From: Tritrichomonas musculus
Lineage: Eukaryota; Parabasalia; Tritrichomonadida; Tritrichomonadidae
NCBI GenBank assembly: GCA_039105265.1
Contig: JAPFFF010000009.1
Location: 5,642,001-5,706,000 of the forward strand
Direction: 5' to 3'
Length of the DNA stretch: 64,000 nucleotides
Of the stretch, positions 39,824 to 49,794 are shown piece after piece. Below the pieces are notes generated by a model. The model did no database searches. It was not told where the DNA came from and saw only the letters and a program-made list of their open reading frames with translations. Within the stretch, counting starts at the first letter, position 1; each line of letters begins with the position of its first letter. A program made the translations under genes and the position numbers.

Positions 39824-40288
39824 ATGCTAATGTCAACAACTTGCGCAGGTCAGAAAATAAACAACCTTGCAAATTCCCTACCCCTGGTACACGAGATGGC
39901 CACTGAGCTAGTGTTTGTGGTGTGCAGGGGTGACGAACAGCCGCTTTTCCAGGGCATGCAGCAGTGGTGCAATGACATCAACTTCTCCACCAGGAGCACA
40001 TGGACTCGTGCACTCAGAAGGAGCGGTATGCAGAAAGTCTATGATGGTTTCATGTTGGATGCTGTCAGGGTGCTGTCGTCCAACAGCTGCGCGCAGTCTT
40101 CTGATGATGAGCAGCGCATGGTTGTGAGATACATGGTGTATCTGAGGCTCGTAATTGACAGACAGCTGGTAGTCTCGCAGGGCCAGACCGTCCTGGATTC
40201 ATGCATTAGGCAAATTGCGGAGATTTGCATGGGTAACAATATTAAGATCATTGAAGCAAGCCCCGGTGAATACCCACCACTTGTTTGA
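39824..40288 (+). CDS. hypothetical protein of foreign base composition
   Basis: 154 residues, no family recognised. It is predicted all-helical with five cysteines and an arginine-rich middle (WTRALRRSGM). The DNA of the gene is about 55% G+C in its middle, against about 25-30% on both sides, and codons end in G or C far more often than in neighbouring genes. It is a full open frame in a region of decayed genes, so it may be recently arrived. It lies between exact 15-bp direct repeats. There is no signal peptide or membrane helix. Origin by transfer or as cargo of a small element is inference. Confidence 0.65.
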   Translation: MLMSTTCAGQKINNLANSLPLVHEMATELVFVVCRGDEQPLFQGMQQWCNDINFSTRSTWTRALRRSGMQKVYDGFMLDAVRVLSSNSCAQSSDDEQRMVVRYMVYLRLVIDRQLVVSQGQTVLDSCIRQIAEICMGNNIKIIEASPGEYPPLV

Positions 40289-40431
40289 CAGATGAAATTG
40301 TTTTGAAACAGTGAAACACTTTAAAATGTTTAATTAAATAAATAAATATTTAATTAAAAAATTAATATTTTCTTAAATTTTCAAAATTGCAACATTTTGA
40401 TATTTCCTGAGTAAAATATTAAAAAGGGTTC

Positions 40432-40446
40432 ATCAAGTTGATATAG
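40432..40446. repeat. 15-bp direct repeat, right copy
   Basis: Exact match to 39786-39800, 144 bases after the stop codon of the foreign-composition gene. A direct-repeat pair around an outlier gene is what an insertion or a recombination event could leave. Confidence 0.75.
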
Positions 40447-41038
40447 AATTTTATTCAATCATTGATTTCATAATGGTTGTACAACTCTCTTTTATTCGAA
40501 AATTCTATATCTGTAGTAAATTTGTTAATTGGTTCATCAACGATATGTTCATTGAGGTTCATTAACGAATTTATTACCTGTAGACTCATCGGATTTACCA
40601 AATTTATATAATTCTCAACCTGTTTTACTCATACCATTCCATGTTTTATCACATAATATATTTAAGTATCTCTCAAATCGATTGTTCTGTATCGAGTAAT
40701 TCCTCTTCTTCATATGCTTTCCATTTCAATCATATACATATACATCCCAATCTCTATTTACGGTTTCTATATAGAAGTTGCTTAACCCTAGAGACTGTAT
40801 CGATATATGTTTGGACGAATATAGATAGAATATTCTCTACAATGGATTGTCAATTCTGGATGGAAGATGTAGATATAATAACGTCATCATCTTCTTCAAA
40901 CAAACCATCTTTATTCAACTTAACCTCTTTGGTATCAACTGTATATAAAACGACCTTATATCTATCTTTCAATAACTCCTTCAATATCTTACACTCTTTC
41001 TTGTCTTCTATCTTTACTAATACCTTACTGTAATTCAT
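40447..41038 (-). pseudogene. decayed minus-strand coding remnant
   Basis: A 62-codon ATG frame (41038 down to 40850) with lysine-rich, well-spaced residues, followed by coding-like but repeatedly interrupted sequence to about 40450. No family can be named. It may be the wreck of one gene of about 190 codons. Confidence 0.4.
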
Positions 41039-41412
41039 TCTCTTTCTATCTATTAAGCTAGGAGCTTCCGGAATCCATTAAACCAGGGCAACACGTGCGC
41101 AAGATACGTAGTACCTGCAGCACACTCTACCCTTAATACTTATTTTTTTTATTTTTATAAATATTTTGGTTTGGTAAACTTTTAGGGCAAGTCTCTCCAT
41201 TGTACAGAAAAAAGTTGAACTTTTACAATATAATATAATGTAAACTAGTCAAAAAGTTCTATTTATAAAAAATGAATGAAAGGGTGGATTTCTAATCATC
41301 TTTTATTGATGCAAACTTTTACAACATTTTAGTTTTCAAACACATATCTGTTTTTTCTTAATTTTTATTTTGATATTTATTCAAATAATTTAATTAATCG
41401 CTGATATATTTA
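41039..41412. other. intergenic region with short G+C-rich patch
   Basis: 41060-41130 is richer in G+C (ACACGTGCGCAAGATACGTA-like) than the rest and has no gene. The remainder is A+T-rich DNA downstream of the kinase gene. Confidence 0.4.
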
Positions 41413-43491
41413 TTAGATCAGTTTCATCTCATTTCCTTTTACTATATTGTAAATTTCTTCAAATGATGGACGATCTTTTGCTTCAAATGACCAGCATTTG
41501 TTAATCAAGTTACGTGAAAATGAAGAAAAATTCTCTGGAATTTCGGCTTTTTTCCCATTTCCAACATCAGCTAATCCAATTTTTGGAAATTCACCTTCTG
41601 AAATGATTAAGTAAACGAGAACACCAAACGAATAAACATCAACTTTTTCGTTGATATCTGTTCTACAGTTCACAAGTTCAGGAGCCATGAACTTTAATGT
41701 TCCAGCCATTTGTGTATATGTCATTGATGCATCGGCGAGTGTAGAAAGACCAAAATCGCTGACTTTTACATTATTATTGTCATCAAGTAGAATATTTTCA
41801 AGCTTTAAATCGCGATGAATGATTCCAAGTGAATGAACTTCTTTCATTGCTGAAATGATTCCAATGATAATTTGAATTTTTTCATTTTTATTCAATTTTT
41901 TAATTTTTTTCTTTAGACTTGATGGACAATATTCAAGGAGAATTACAGGTTCTTGGGTTTTATCACCGAAACAAAAACCATAGGTTTTGATGATATTTGG
42001 ATGATCAATTTGATTTAATATTTCATATTCTCTAAGGAAATGCTTCATTTTATTAATATCAATCGAGAAGTTATCATCATCATCATCATTGTTATCATCA
42101 ATTTTACATAATTCCAAATCAAGGATTTTTAATGCAATTTTTTGAGGGCGGCTAACAACAAAAACTTCCGATGTTGCACCATGACCAACTTTTTTAATTT
42201 TTTTGTAACTTTGAAGTGTTTCGACATCTATGATTTCTAAAGGTCTTATTTTTTTTTCTACCTTGCTAGGATTTTGATTTTTTTTTTCAAGTTCTTTGAT
42301 CCTTTGTTGGCTTTTCCTTTCATTTTGACGAAGAATTTCATTTTCTTTCTTTAATCTTTCGATCTCTTTTTTTAATTCATCAACTTCTGATGTGCCAGAA
42401 AACAATTCTTTAACATTTTTATTGGGTGTATTTGGTGGAACTTCACAGTTAATAAATGCAACTGTTATTCCATATCCAGCTACAAAAAAAGTCGGTTTAC
42501 CATTATACGAAGCTTCATATGGATTTAATACCTTATCTCTATTTGGACCTTCAAACAGTTTAGTTTGACCATAATCATTGTATCCACATGTTAAAACTTT
42601 TCCTTCTGATGTTATGAAAATTGAATGATCATACCCTGCAAAAACAAGTGAAATTTTGGTTCGTAATGTATAAATTTCTATAAATTTAGTGGTTTTATCG
42701 TATCCTGTTAATCCTAATCTGTTGAAAGAAAATTTACCAAAACCAAAAACTCTACCATCTTTTGAAACAGCAAAGCAATGTTCATTTGTACCAGATATCC
42801 AAATGATATTTTGCATGCTAAGTTCATCAATTTTGACAAATAATGACTTTTCAGATGTTGGAATTAAATAATGATAAACTTGACCACTTGAACCGAGTGC
42901 AATAATATCATTACTACAGAATGCAACGTTAACTGCTTTATCACCATTTGGCAAAAATAAAGGCATAATCCTTGATTTCAGAGAACTGAATTTAGGTGAT
43001 ATAACAAAGATTGCTCCTTCTGAATCAACTGCAGCTGATAAGTAACATCCTCCGAAGAGTGATACTGGGTTTCTATTTCCAATGTTTAAAAAAATTGTTT
43101 CATTAATAAAGCTTTCATAAATAAGTTGTGAATTTTCATTGCTATTTTGACCAGAGGCAAGATAAAGAGTACTTTTAGCACCACACACCACAGAAAGGAA
43201 TTTGCATTGCTGACCATTTTTATTCTTAATAATTATTTCAGTTTCTTTATCTAACGTTTTATTAGGAAGAGTGGAACTAATTCTTCCATCACTGTTGTTG
43301 CCAACGGCAAATGCTTTTCCTTCTTTATTGATCCATACTGAATGTTCATAAAATGTGGAAAATGCTAAAAGAGAGGAAACATTTAAATGTGAATTAACAG
43401 GCGGGGAAATTGCATCAGAAACAGTATAAATACTGGAATTATTAGATAATTCATTTAATTGTGAAAATTTATTGTAACCAGCAACTTTCAT
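41413..43491 (-). CDS. RCC1-repeat / TKL-type protein kinase fusion
   Basis: 692 residues. Residues 1-345 are RCC1-like propeller repeats (GKAFAVGNNSDGR, GRVFGFGKFSFNRLG, GKVLTCGYNDYGQT). A coiled coil spans 366-405 and the kinase 430-690. Catalytic parts are intact: GHGATSEV loop 436-443, K455, E489-region helix, HRD 559-561 (IIHRDLKLEN), DFG 579-581 and APE 603-605. The activation segment and MAPEL place it in the tyrosine-kinase-like group. RCC1-TKL fusions are expanded in Trichomonas. It probably senses or scaffolds through the propeller, but its substrate is unknown. Confidence 0.92.
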   Translation of the reverse strand: MKVAGYNKFSQLNELSNNSSIYTVSDAISPPVNSHLNVSSLLAFSTFYEHSVWINKEGKAFAVGNNSDGRISSTLPNKTLDKETEIIIKNKNGQQCKFLSVVCGAKSTLYLASGQNSNENSQLIYESFINETIFLNIGNRNPVSLFGGCYLSAAVDSEGAIFVISPKFSSLKSRIMPLFLPNGDKAVNVAFCSNDIIALGSSGQVYHYLIPTSEKSLFVKIDELSMQNIIWISGTNEHCFAVSKDGRVFGFGKFSFNRLGLTGYDKTTKFIEIYTLRTKISLVFAGYDHSIFITSEGKVLTCGYNDYGQTKLFEGPNRDKVLNPYEASYNGKPTFFVAGYGITVAFINCEVPPNTPNKNVKELFSGTSEVDELKKEIERLKKENEILRQNERKSQQRIKELEKKNQNPSKVEKKIRPLEIIDVETLQSYKKIKKVGHGATSEVFVVSRPQKIALKILDLELCKIDDNNDDDDDNFSIDINKMKHFLREYEILNQIDHPNIIKTYGFCFGDKTQEPVILLEYCPSSLKKKIKKLNKNEKIQIIIGIISAMKEVHSLGIIHRDLKLENILLDDNNNVKVSDFGLSTLADASMTYTQMAGTLKFMAPELVNCRTDINEKVDVYSFGVLVYLIISEGEFPKIGLADVGNGKKAEIPENFSSFSRNLINKCWSFEAKDRPSFEEIYNIVKGNEMKLI

Positions 43492-44126
43492 TGTTTACTT
43501 TAATAATCAAAGTGAAGTCATAATTATTTCAAATAATTAAGAAAAAGTAATTCAATTTGAAATGGCTCATCATGTTAATTGAAAAAATGCCCAGATTAGT
43601 TTTTTGTTCTCAATTTCGAATATTGTAATTTGATTGATACTCAGAAAAATTACTTGAATTTCAAATCAAACGTTTAGAATGAAAGAAAAAATAATATTTG
43701 TCGTACATTTTAGTTGTGCTACTTCATCTTAGGAAACAAATTATGCGTGCATATTTTGTTTTTATATATATGTTTTTTGATAATTTATGAAAATTAATTA
43801 TTTGTAAAAGAATTTTTTTTTTTAGTCATTTCCCCCTCTTTTTTACATAATATTAATAGAGATCACATTCATACAGACTGATATATAGTAATAGACTTGC
43901 TGATCAAAAGCATTCAAAAAGTTGTTTTATTTCAACTTTTTGAATTCAAAAAGTCTTGGATTAAAACAAGGCCTATTTCATGATGAATAGATATAATTCA
44001 CAACGAATAGTCTCATATTTGCTCAATTTATACAATTGTTTATTCACTTTGAAGAATATCATTCCGTGAATTTCAAAAAAAAAAAATTGAAAATTTTTAA
44101 ATTCAAAAAGTTATTCAACTTGATTA
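43492..44126. promoter_or_regulatory. divergent promoter region with CAAAAAGTT motifs
   Basis: This 635-base region separates the kinase gene and the 303-residue gene. TTCAAAAAGTTG (43913-43924) and its exact inverse (43933-43944) form a hairpin with an 8-base loop. Another copy, TTCAAAAAGTTA, lies at 44102-44113, just 14 bases before the plus-strand ATG. It is the likely core promoter motif of this genome. Confidence 0.55.
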
Positions 44127-45038
44127 ATGAAATCCTTTTACTACTTTGGCCCAATAATTGCTGATTCTAGAGATGAAAATTATAATCAAGATATAACAAC
44201 AGAAGAAACATTTTTACAATCCAAAATTCCAAAATTCCAGCAATATTCAAATTTTCAATTTACAGATGCAGAAATTTCTGTTTTAAATGATATTAAAAAT
44301 GAATCCGAAGAAGTGATTGAAAATAAAAGTCAAATAGATATTGAAAACAGTAGTGGTATTGACTTTGAATATACAAGTCAAGAAGATTTTGACATAAAAG
44401 CGATTAAAAAAATAAGAAAAGAAGACATAAATGTTATTTTAAATAAATATCAAGAAGTTCAGAATAAATTAAACGAAATCATATCACAATCTTCTGAATC
44501 AGAACCTTTCATAGAGGAAGTTAAAAAAAATTACCAAATACTTTCGAATTATGAAACGTTTTTATGTGATAGAGAAAAAGAAATAAAAGAAAAGATTGAA
44601 TTAGTTAAATATACAGAATCTAAAAGGCAAAAGAGAGCAGTGGTTTCACCGATAAATGGAACTATTACCATATCAAAGAATAATGCATTAAAAGATATTG
44701 CTCATGCTGCAAATCAGCTAAATAATCCATTTTCTACAAAACCAAAAGGAAAAATATTTAAAACCAAAAGCCAAATGATAATAAAACCTTTCGATAAACC
44801 AGATAAATCCGCTCAGAATAAGGATATCAATACGCACCAAAAGAATATTCCTCCGAGAAGCGCTTCTCTTGCAAGAGCCGAAGCACCTCAAACAGAACAC
44901 AAGCCGAATAGTAGTACATTACCTAGATCGAATAGTTCTCCTTTAGGCATAACTACACCAGCCTGGAATATTCATGGAGGTGATGATAAAACCTTGAATA
45001 ATACAATTAATTTCAATATAAATAGACATAATAAGTAA
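44127..45038 (+). CDS. hypothetical coiled-coil protein
   Basis: 303 residues with no family recognised. Acidic N-terminal half; helix/coiled-coil segment around residues 95-170 (EDINVILNKYQEV, FIEEVKKNYQIL composition); basic, Ser/Pro/Asn-rich disordered tail. There is no signal or membrane segment. Its ATG has the TTCAAAAAGTTA motif 14 bases upstream, which supports the start. Confidence 0.7.
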   Translation: MKSFYYFGPIIADSRDENYNQDITTEETFLQSKIPKFQQYSNFQFTDAEISVLNDIKNESEEVIENKSQIDIENSSGIDFEYTSQEDFDIKAIKKIRKEDINVILNKYQEVQNKLNEIISQSSESEPFIEEVKKNYQILSNYETFLCDREKEIKEKIELVKYTESKRQKRAVVSPINGTITISKNNALKDIAHAANQLNNPFSTKPKGKIFKTKSQMIIKPFDKPDKSAQNKDINTHQKNIPPRSASLARAEAPQTEHKPNSSTLPRSNSSPLGITTPAWNIHGGDDKTLNNTINFNINRHNK

Positions 45039-45208
45039 ATTTATTTTATTTTATTTTTTTTTTAAATAAAAGAAACAAAATATTTTATCTATATATTTGT
45101 ATGTTGCAATTCTAATAAATCCAAACAAGCAATGCAACAAATACTGTTCAATTAAGCATTTATATTTTCATATATAAAAGTTTGCACGAATAAGTTTGAA
45201 AAAATAAA

Positions 45209-45556
45209 TCAATCATTCCTTCTTTGGATTATATTTATACGAACATTGATGTCATTTATTGCACTATTTTCTGATTTTTCATCAAAAACGTTAATTGTTT
45301 CAGAAGCAAAGTGCACTTGATAATTATCTCCGCTTTTATATGCATGAGATAAAACTGACCATTCTTCTGATTCATTTATTAATTTAGAATCGTCTTTCGA
45401 AAAATTATGATGAATTTGAAGTTGATAATTAATAAGAGGATTCATAGATGGTGCATTATAGCTTGATAATAATTGCCTTTGCTCTGGAGTATCATAAAAT
45501 TGAGCAATCCGTGAATTTAAAAGAATATCTTTTTGATTAAGGATATTATTTTTCAT
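45209..45556 (-). CDS. hypothetical protein
   Basis: 115 residues, unrecognised. Mixed polar sequence with a short hydrophobic beta-like patch (NYQVHFASETINVF). It is divergent from the 510-residue gene with only 70 bases between starts. Its own CAAAAAGTTGTT motif lies about 29 bases upstream, which supports that it is a real gene. Confidence 0.6.
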   Translation of the reverse strand: MKNNILNQKDILLNSRIAQFYDTPEQRQLLSSYNAPSMNPLINYQLQIHHNFSKDDSKLINESEEWSVLSHAYKSGDNYQVHFASETINVFDEKSENSAINDINVRINIIQRRND

Positions 45557-45626
45557 TAAGTTAAAAATTTGAATGAATGAAAAACAACTTTTTGTTATTG
45601 TTTAATCAAAAAGTTAGTAATATGAA
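45557..45626. promoter_or_regulatory. 70-bp divergent promoter with two opposed motifs
   Basis: ATCAAAAAGTTA (45605-45616) faces the plus-strand gene, 10 bases before its ATG. AACAAAAAGTTG, on the minus strand at 45585-45595, faces the other gene about 30 bases from its ATG. Each gene of the pair has its own copy in the correct orientation. Confidence 0.65.
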
Positions 45627-47159
45627 ATGGATTACAAGGAAAACGACTTAAATGATTTTGCACTTTCATCTCACGACTTTGGATTCATGCTAAATGACGA
45701 ATTTACTATTTTTAAAAAAAACGTTTCTACTACTCGAAGTATTACTTTTACTGAAATACAAGCATTAATTCAAAAAACTCCATCTAATCCAAAAACAATA
45801 GAGAAAGCTCTTTGTTCTTTAGAAAATAATTCTTCATATGAAAATTTTAAATATCAAGAAGATTTTCTGACATCAGGATTCGGTGAATATTTAGTCAAAT
45901 CTCTTCAATTACAAAATAAATATTTATCAATTTTATTGAAAATCACAACAAATTTATCCGCAAATATGTCCAATCGTCAATACGCTTGTGAATTGTATAA
46001 ACTAAAATTAATTAATTCACTTGGTGATTTAATAAATTCTCTTCAAATCAACCAAAGCAATATATCGTATTTTCTCTCCATAGTCATCATTCTAAAGAAT
46101 ATGTCGACACATGGTATAGACGTAAGAAATTCTATTATTGATTTAATTCCTCTAAAAAAAATTCTTGAAGCCACCGTTTCGGATGATTTTGCTCATACAG
46201 CTTATTTTAAGCTCGTTTGCATATTTTTTTGCTATTTGCTCACGTACAATACTTATAATTATAAATTTGCTAAATATTTTCCCCTTTTTAGAGATTTATA
46301 TTTAAAAAATAAAAATTCAAGATTAGGCGAGATTAATAATGTTTTGAGCTTGTTTACTTATTTGCCCAAAATCGGCGATCAAAACCAAAATATCGGAAAC
46401 AATGATACTAATGACAATGACACATTTAATAATGACGGTACAATTGATTTTTTAAAATATTTTGATAACAAAGACAACAATGATAAAAAAAAATCTATTA
46501 TAGATGAAATTATTGATTTTATAGAAGATGAAAAATATGACAAAATTGTTATACGTGTTTTGTATTTTACTTACCTTATCATAAAAAATGGCGATAAATA
46601 TTTTTCGAAAGTAGAAAGAAAAGCTAATTATTATATTAACTTCCTTAAAAGCTCTTCTGTTGTAGTCGTTTATTATGCAGCAAATGTTGTTCGCTATATT
46701 ATGAAACATGAACCTTGCTATATTCCAACTGAAGAATTTGTTCCGGATGAAAAAAAAAAGGAAACAAAGGAAAAAATGCTCGATATAGCTCGATGTTTAA
46801 TGATAAATGCTAGAAAAGGAAACACAAAACAAAAAAGTCTATTTTTAAAAGCTTTATGCACTCTCACAAAAAATTGTAGTAATGATTGCTTAGACGAACT
46901 CTTAAAACACTCCTTTGTTTTGTTTCTCACCAATTTTCTCGATGATGAAGATGAAAGCATTTTGCTTCTTCTCATTAAAGAAATTGATTTTCTATCAAAT
47001 AAAGAAATGTTAATTTCGGGTACTCAAAATATTCTAAATGAATTTTTAAGTGAAGGAGGAATGGATTCATTTCAAGAATATCTTGCTGACCACAAAGATT
47101 CATCGATTACTGGCCAAATCAATGAATTATTAAATAGAGTCAATCAAAATTACGATTGA
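45627..47159 (+). CDS. hypothetical armadillo/HEAT-like helical protein
   Basis: 510 residues with no catalytic motif. The sequence is a chain of amphipathic helices with leucine/isoleucine periodicity resembling ARM/HEAT solenoids, interrupted by an Asn/Asp-rich loop at about 252-295. Trichomonads contain many such ARM-like proteins of unknown role. Another ATG (45622) upstream is out of frame; 45627 gives the long frame and follows the CAAAAAGTT motif. Confidence 0.7.
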   Translation: MDYKENDLNDFALSSHDFGFMLNDEFTIFKKNVSTTRSITFTEIQALIQKTPSNPKTIEKALCSLENNSSYENFKYQEDFLTSGFGEYLVKSLQLQNKYLSILLKITTNLSANMSNRQYACELYKLKLINSLGDLINSLQINQSNISYFLSIVIILKNMSTHGIDVRNSIIDLIPLKKILEATVSDDFAHTAYFKLVCIFFCYLLTYNTYNYKFAKYFPLFRDLYLKNKNSRLGEINNVLSLFTYLPKIGDQNQNIGNNDTNDNDTFNNDGTIDFLKYFDNKDNNDKKKSIIDEIIDFIEDEKYDKIVIRVLYFTYLIIKNGDKYFSKVERKANYYINFLKSSSVVVVYYAANVVRYIMKHEPCYIPTEEFVPDEKKKETKEKMLDIARCLMINARKGNTKQKSLFLKALCTLTKNCSNDCLDELLKHSFVLFLTNFLDDEDESILLLLIKEIDFLSNKEMLISGTQNILNEFLSEGGMDSFQEYLADHKDSSITGQINELLNRVNQNYD

Positions 47160-47246
47160 GAGAACAAACAATATAGAATTTCATTTTTAAATAAATATAA
47201 TATAATATATATAAATTACATTATAATCAAAATACTGTACATAATT

Positions 47247-48548
47247 TCAATCATCATCTTTGTAGATATTAAGATCATTGTCGTCATCTTTATCAAGAAA
47301 GTCTTCTTCTTCTTGAGCATAATGGCGTGAAATAGTTATATCATTTTTAACTTCGTTATTACTTTGTTGTTTTGATTCTTTAAGTCTTTTCTGAGCAAGT
47401 TTTTCAATCAATTCAATACACCATTCTTCGCAAACATTTTCTTTCTTTGGAAAATTCTTAACTGCTTCTTCTATTTCTAGTGAGTATGAATCGAAATCAT
47501 CTTGGGGAAGTTCTTGTATCCAGCAAATCATTGGATCAATATATAATCTATTTAATCTCCATCTTTGCTCACCTTTTTCAATCATTTCCTTAGCATGAAG
47601 AAGCGCCTTTAATATAGGAGTTTTCCCTTTCTTAAGCATATCGACTGTTTTTTCCCAGCATAATTTTGCAACATCATAATTTTTATAAACAGTATAAACT
47701 ATAACACGCCTTAAGGTTGATAGAACAAGATCATTTGCATCATTAAAAATATCAAACCAAGATAAGGTTGAACTAATTTTTGTAATTGTCCAATGAGATT
47801 CGCAAGATCCCTCAATACCAAACATAAGAACATCATAAACACATGAGTAAACAACATCAACAACCGAAAAATAGCAAATTTTTGAAGTTGAGCGTGACAT
47901 TAAAAATTCTATTCTGGGAATTTTTAATAATTTCCTGGATTCATCTGGAGTAAAATCTTCCATTAATTTATCAACTGAAGTAATATCGTATTGCTGCGGA
48001 TTCATATAATCAAAAAGAACTTGATCTGGATCAAAATCTTCGTTTTCTTTTTCAAGACGAAGCTGACGTCTTTGTGAAACAATAGTTTCGTCTGGTTTTG
48101 GTATGTCAGTGATATATGGAATTGTGTCTTCGATATTTTGGAAAAAGTTTGACGCCCAAAAATTAAATCCATATTTCATAGGATCTGGTTCATCATCAGT
48201 GTATTCAAGAGCTGATGAACGATCAATAACTTCAATAAGAGGAGCTTGCTTATGTATTGGCTTTAATGTAGTAAATAAAGAAATTTCAGGAAAATCTTCC
48301 CCAGGAATTTCTTTTTCTAATTTAGCACTAAAAATGCCAGATTCAATGTCATATTTTGCATAACCATTTTCATTGTCTAAAATGCGATGCTGAAAGTTCA
48401 GAACAAGTAAATAGGGATCAGCAAAAAAATGAAATTCTGTTCCAATGATTTCCATTTCCATTTCCTTTGCACGAACATTTGGGCACTTAATTTTAATATA
48501 CAAAAAGCAGCTATCTTGGGTGATTGTAAATTCAGGAGTAAGAACCAT
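47247..48548 (-). CDS. SHQ1: SHQ1, H/ACA snoRNP assembly chaperone
   Basis: 433 residues from the ATG at 48548; an upstream TTG would only add non-conserved residues. The N-terminal CS-like domain begins MVLTPEFTITQDSCFLYIKI and includes GTEFHFFADPYLL and EIPGEDFPE. The SHQ1-specific helical domain begins at YGFNFWASNFFQ (about 129) with LRLEKENEDFDPDQ, and continues to a C-terminal helical end. The match to the SHQ1 layout is strong. It protects Cbf5 (dyskerin) before H/ACA snoRNP assembly. It is divergent from the PDI-like gene with 69 bases between them. Confidence 0.92.
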   Translation of the reverse strand: MVLTPEFTITQDSCFLYIKIKCPNVRAKEMEMEIIGTEFHFFADPYLLVLNFQHRILDNENGYAKYDIESGIFSAKLEKEIPGEDFPEISLFTTLKPIHKQAPLIEVIDRSSALEYTDDEPDPMKYGFNFWASNFFQNIEDTIPYITDIPKPDETIVSQRRQLRLEKENEDFDPDQVLFDYMNPQQYDITSVDKLMEDFTPDESRKLLKIPRIEFLMSRSTSKICYFSVVDVVYSCVYDVLMFGIEGSCESHWTITKISSTLSWFDIFNDANDLVLSTLRRVIVYTVYKNYDVAKLCWEKTVDMLKKGKTPILKALLHAKEMIEKGEQRWRLNRLYIDPMICWIQELPQDDFDSYSLEIEEAVKNFPKKENVCEEWCIELIEKLAQKRLKESKQQSNNEVKNDITISRHYAQEEEDFLDKDDDNDLNIYKDDD

Positions 48549-48617
48549 TAAATAGATTTTGATCGTTATGGTTAATAAATTAAAAAGGTCTAACAAAAAG
48601 TTTATTTTGTTTTTAAT
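48549..48617. promoter_or_regulatory. 69-bp divergent promoter SHQ1 / PDI-like
   Basis: AACAAAAAGTTT (48592-48603) lies 14 bases before the PDI-like ATG. The same distance rule is seen at 44102 and 45605. The minus-strand side has no perfect copy but holds TAAATAGATTT near the ATG. Confidence 0.5.
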
Positions 48618-49688
48618 ATGCTTTTTTTCTTGTTCTTGAATTTTATTTATACACTTGAAACATCAAATTACATAGAGATTACTGATCAGAATAAGAAAAA
48701 TTACCTAAGGAGCAATAAGACAATACTTGTGAAATTTTATTCACCAAGCTGTGATGTTTGTCAAGAAATAGAAGAACCATTTCTTGAAGCATCACAATAT
48801 TTTGAGGATGCATTATTTGGTGGTATTAATTGTATTAAAGAAAGTGCATTATGTACTGAAGAAAAAGTTTTTGGTACTCCTGTAATAAGATTGTTTTTAA
48901 GTTATAAGAAAGATCCAATTGAGTATATTGGGGATTTTTCAACCGATTCTTTTATAGATTTCATTGAAGAGAATACATTAATCCAATCTTTTCGTCCTCC
49001 TCAACCGCTTAAAGATCTCAATCCATATACATTTGAATCATTTATTGCGCGCCCATATTGCAATTTTGTTAAGTTTTATCATCCACCATGCAATTTTATT
49101 CCAACCCTTAAACGAATAGCACAAGCTTTTGAAGCAGATCAAAACGTTTCCTTTGGTATGGTTAATTGTGATAAATTTCATGAAATTTGTGAAAAGAACG
49201 CTGATGCGCCAATAATTTTATACAGAAACAGACGAAGAATCCTTTTCAATCGAAAAAGTAAAGAAAGCATCGAAACTGAAAAAAAAGTGATTAAATTTAT
49301 AAATAGAAGATGTAGGACAGAAAGAGGAATTGATGGACTTTTAATTGAATCAGCTGGACTCATAAAGGAAGCAAATAAAATCGCAAAAGAATTTGTAAAA
49401 TCTGTTTCAAAAGATGGTAAGAATTTTAATAAATATGTCGATGATGCAATTATAAAATTGAAGGATGTAGACGGAGCAGAAACTTACATTAGCGCATTAG
49501 AAAGGATTAAAAGAAACGGAGTTGAAAATTTTCAAAACGATTTACAGAAAATGTTTGATGTTATGAATAAAAAAGAAGGCTCTCAAAAAGTTCTTGACCA
49601 AATGAAAAGGAAGTATAATGTCATGATTCAATTTTTGCCGAAGTCTCTTATTCCATTCAAAAAGGAGACACCAGACAAAGAGTTATGA
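48618..49688 (+). CDS. protein disulfide isomerase-like ER protein with ERp29C-type tail
   Basis: 356 residues. Signal peptide (residues 1-13), then a thioredoxin domain with CDVC (C45, C48), then a second thioredoxin-like domain where the motif is PPCNFIPT (C158 only), and then a helical domain from about 235 to 345 resembling the ERp29 C-terminal domain. The last residues, TPDKEL, look like a variant ER-retention signal. It should assist disulfide formation in the ER lumen. One active site appears complete and the second lacks its second cysteine. Confidence 0.88.
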   Translation: MLFFLFLNFIYTLETSNYIEITDQNKKNYLRSNKTILVKFYSPSCDVCQEIEEPFLEASQYFEDALFGGINCIKESALCTEEKVFGTPVIRLFLSYKKDPIEYIGDFSTDSFIDFIEENTLIQSFRPPQPLKDLNPYTFESFIARPYCNFVKFYHPPCNFIPTLKRIAQAFEADQNVSFGMVNCDKFHEICEKNADAPIILYRNRRRILFNRKSKESIETEKKVIKFINRRCRTERGIDGLLIESAGLIKEANKIAKEFVKSVSKDGKNFNKYVDDAIIKLKDVDGAETYISALERIKRNGVENFQNDLQKMFDVMNKKEGSQKVLDQMKRKYNVMIQFLPKSLIPFKKETPDKEL

Positions 49689-49794
49689 ATCAATGTTTGA
49701 ATATATTAATACACAAGTAAAAAAAAAAAAAAAAATCTACATATTTTATGTTTCATTTAAAAAACAAGAATCGCTTTAATAATAATAATAATAA

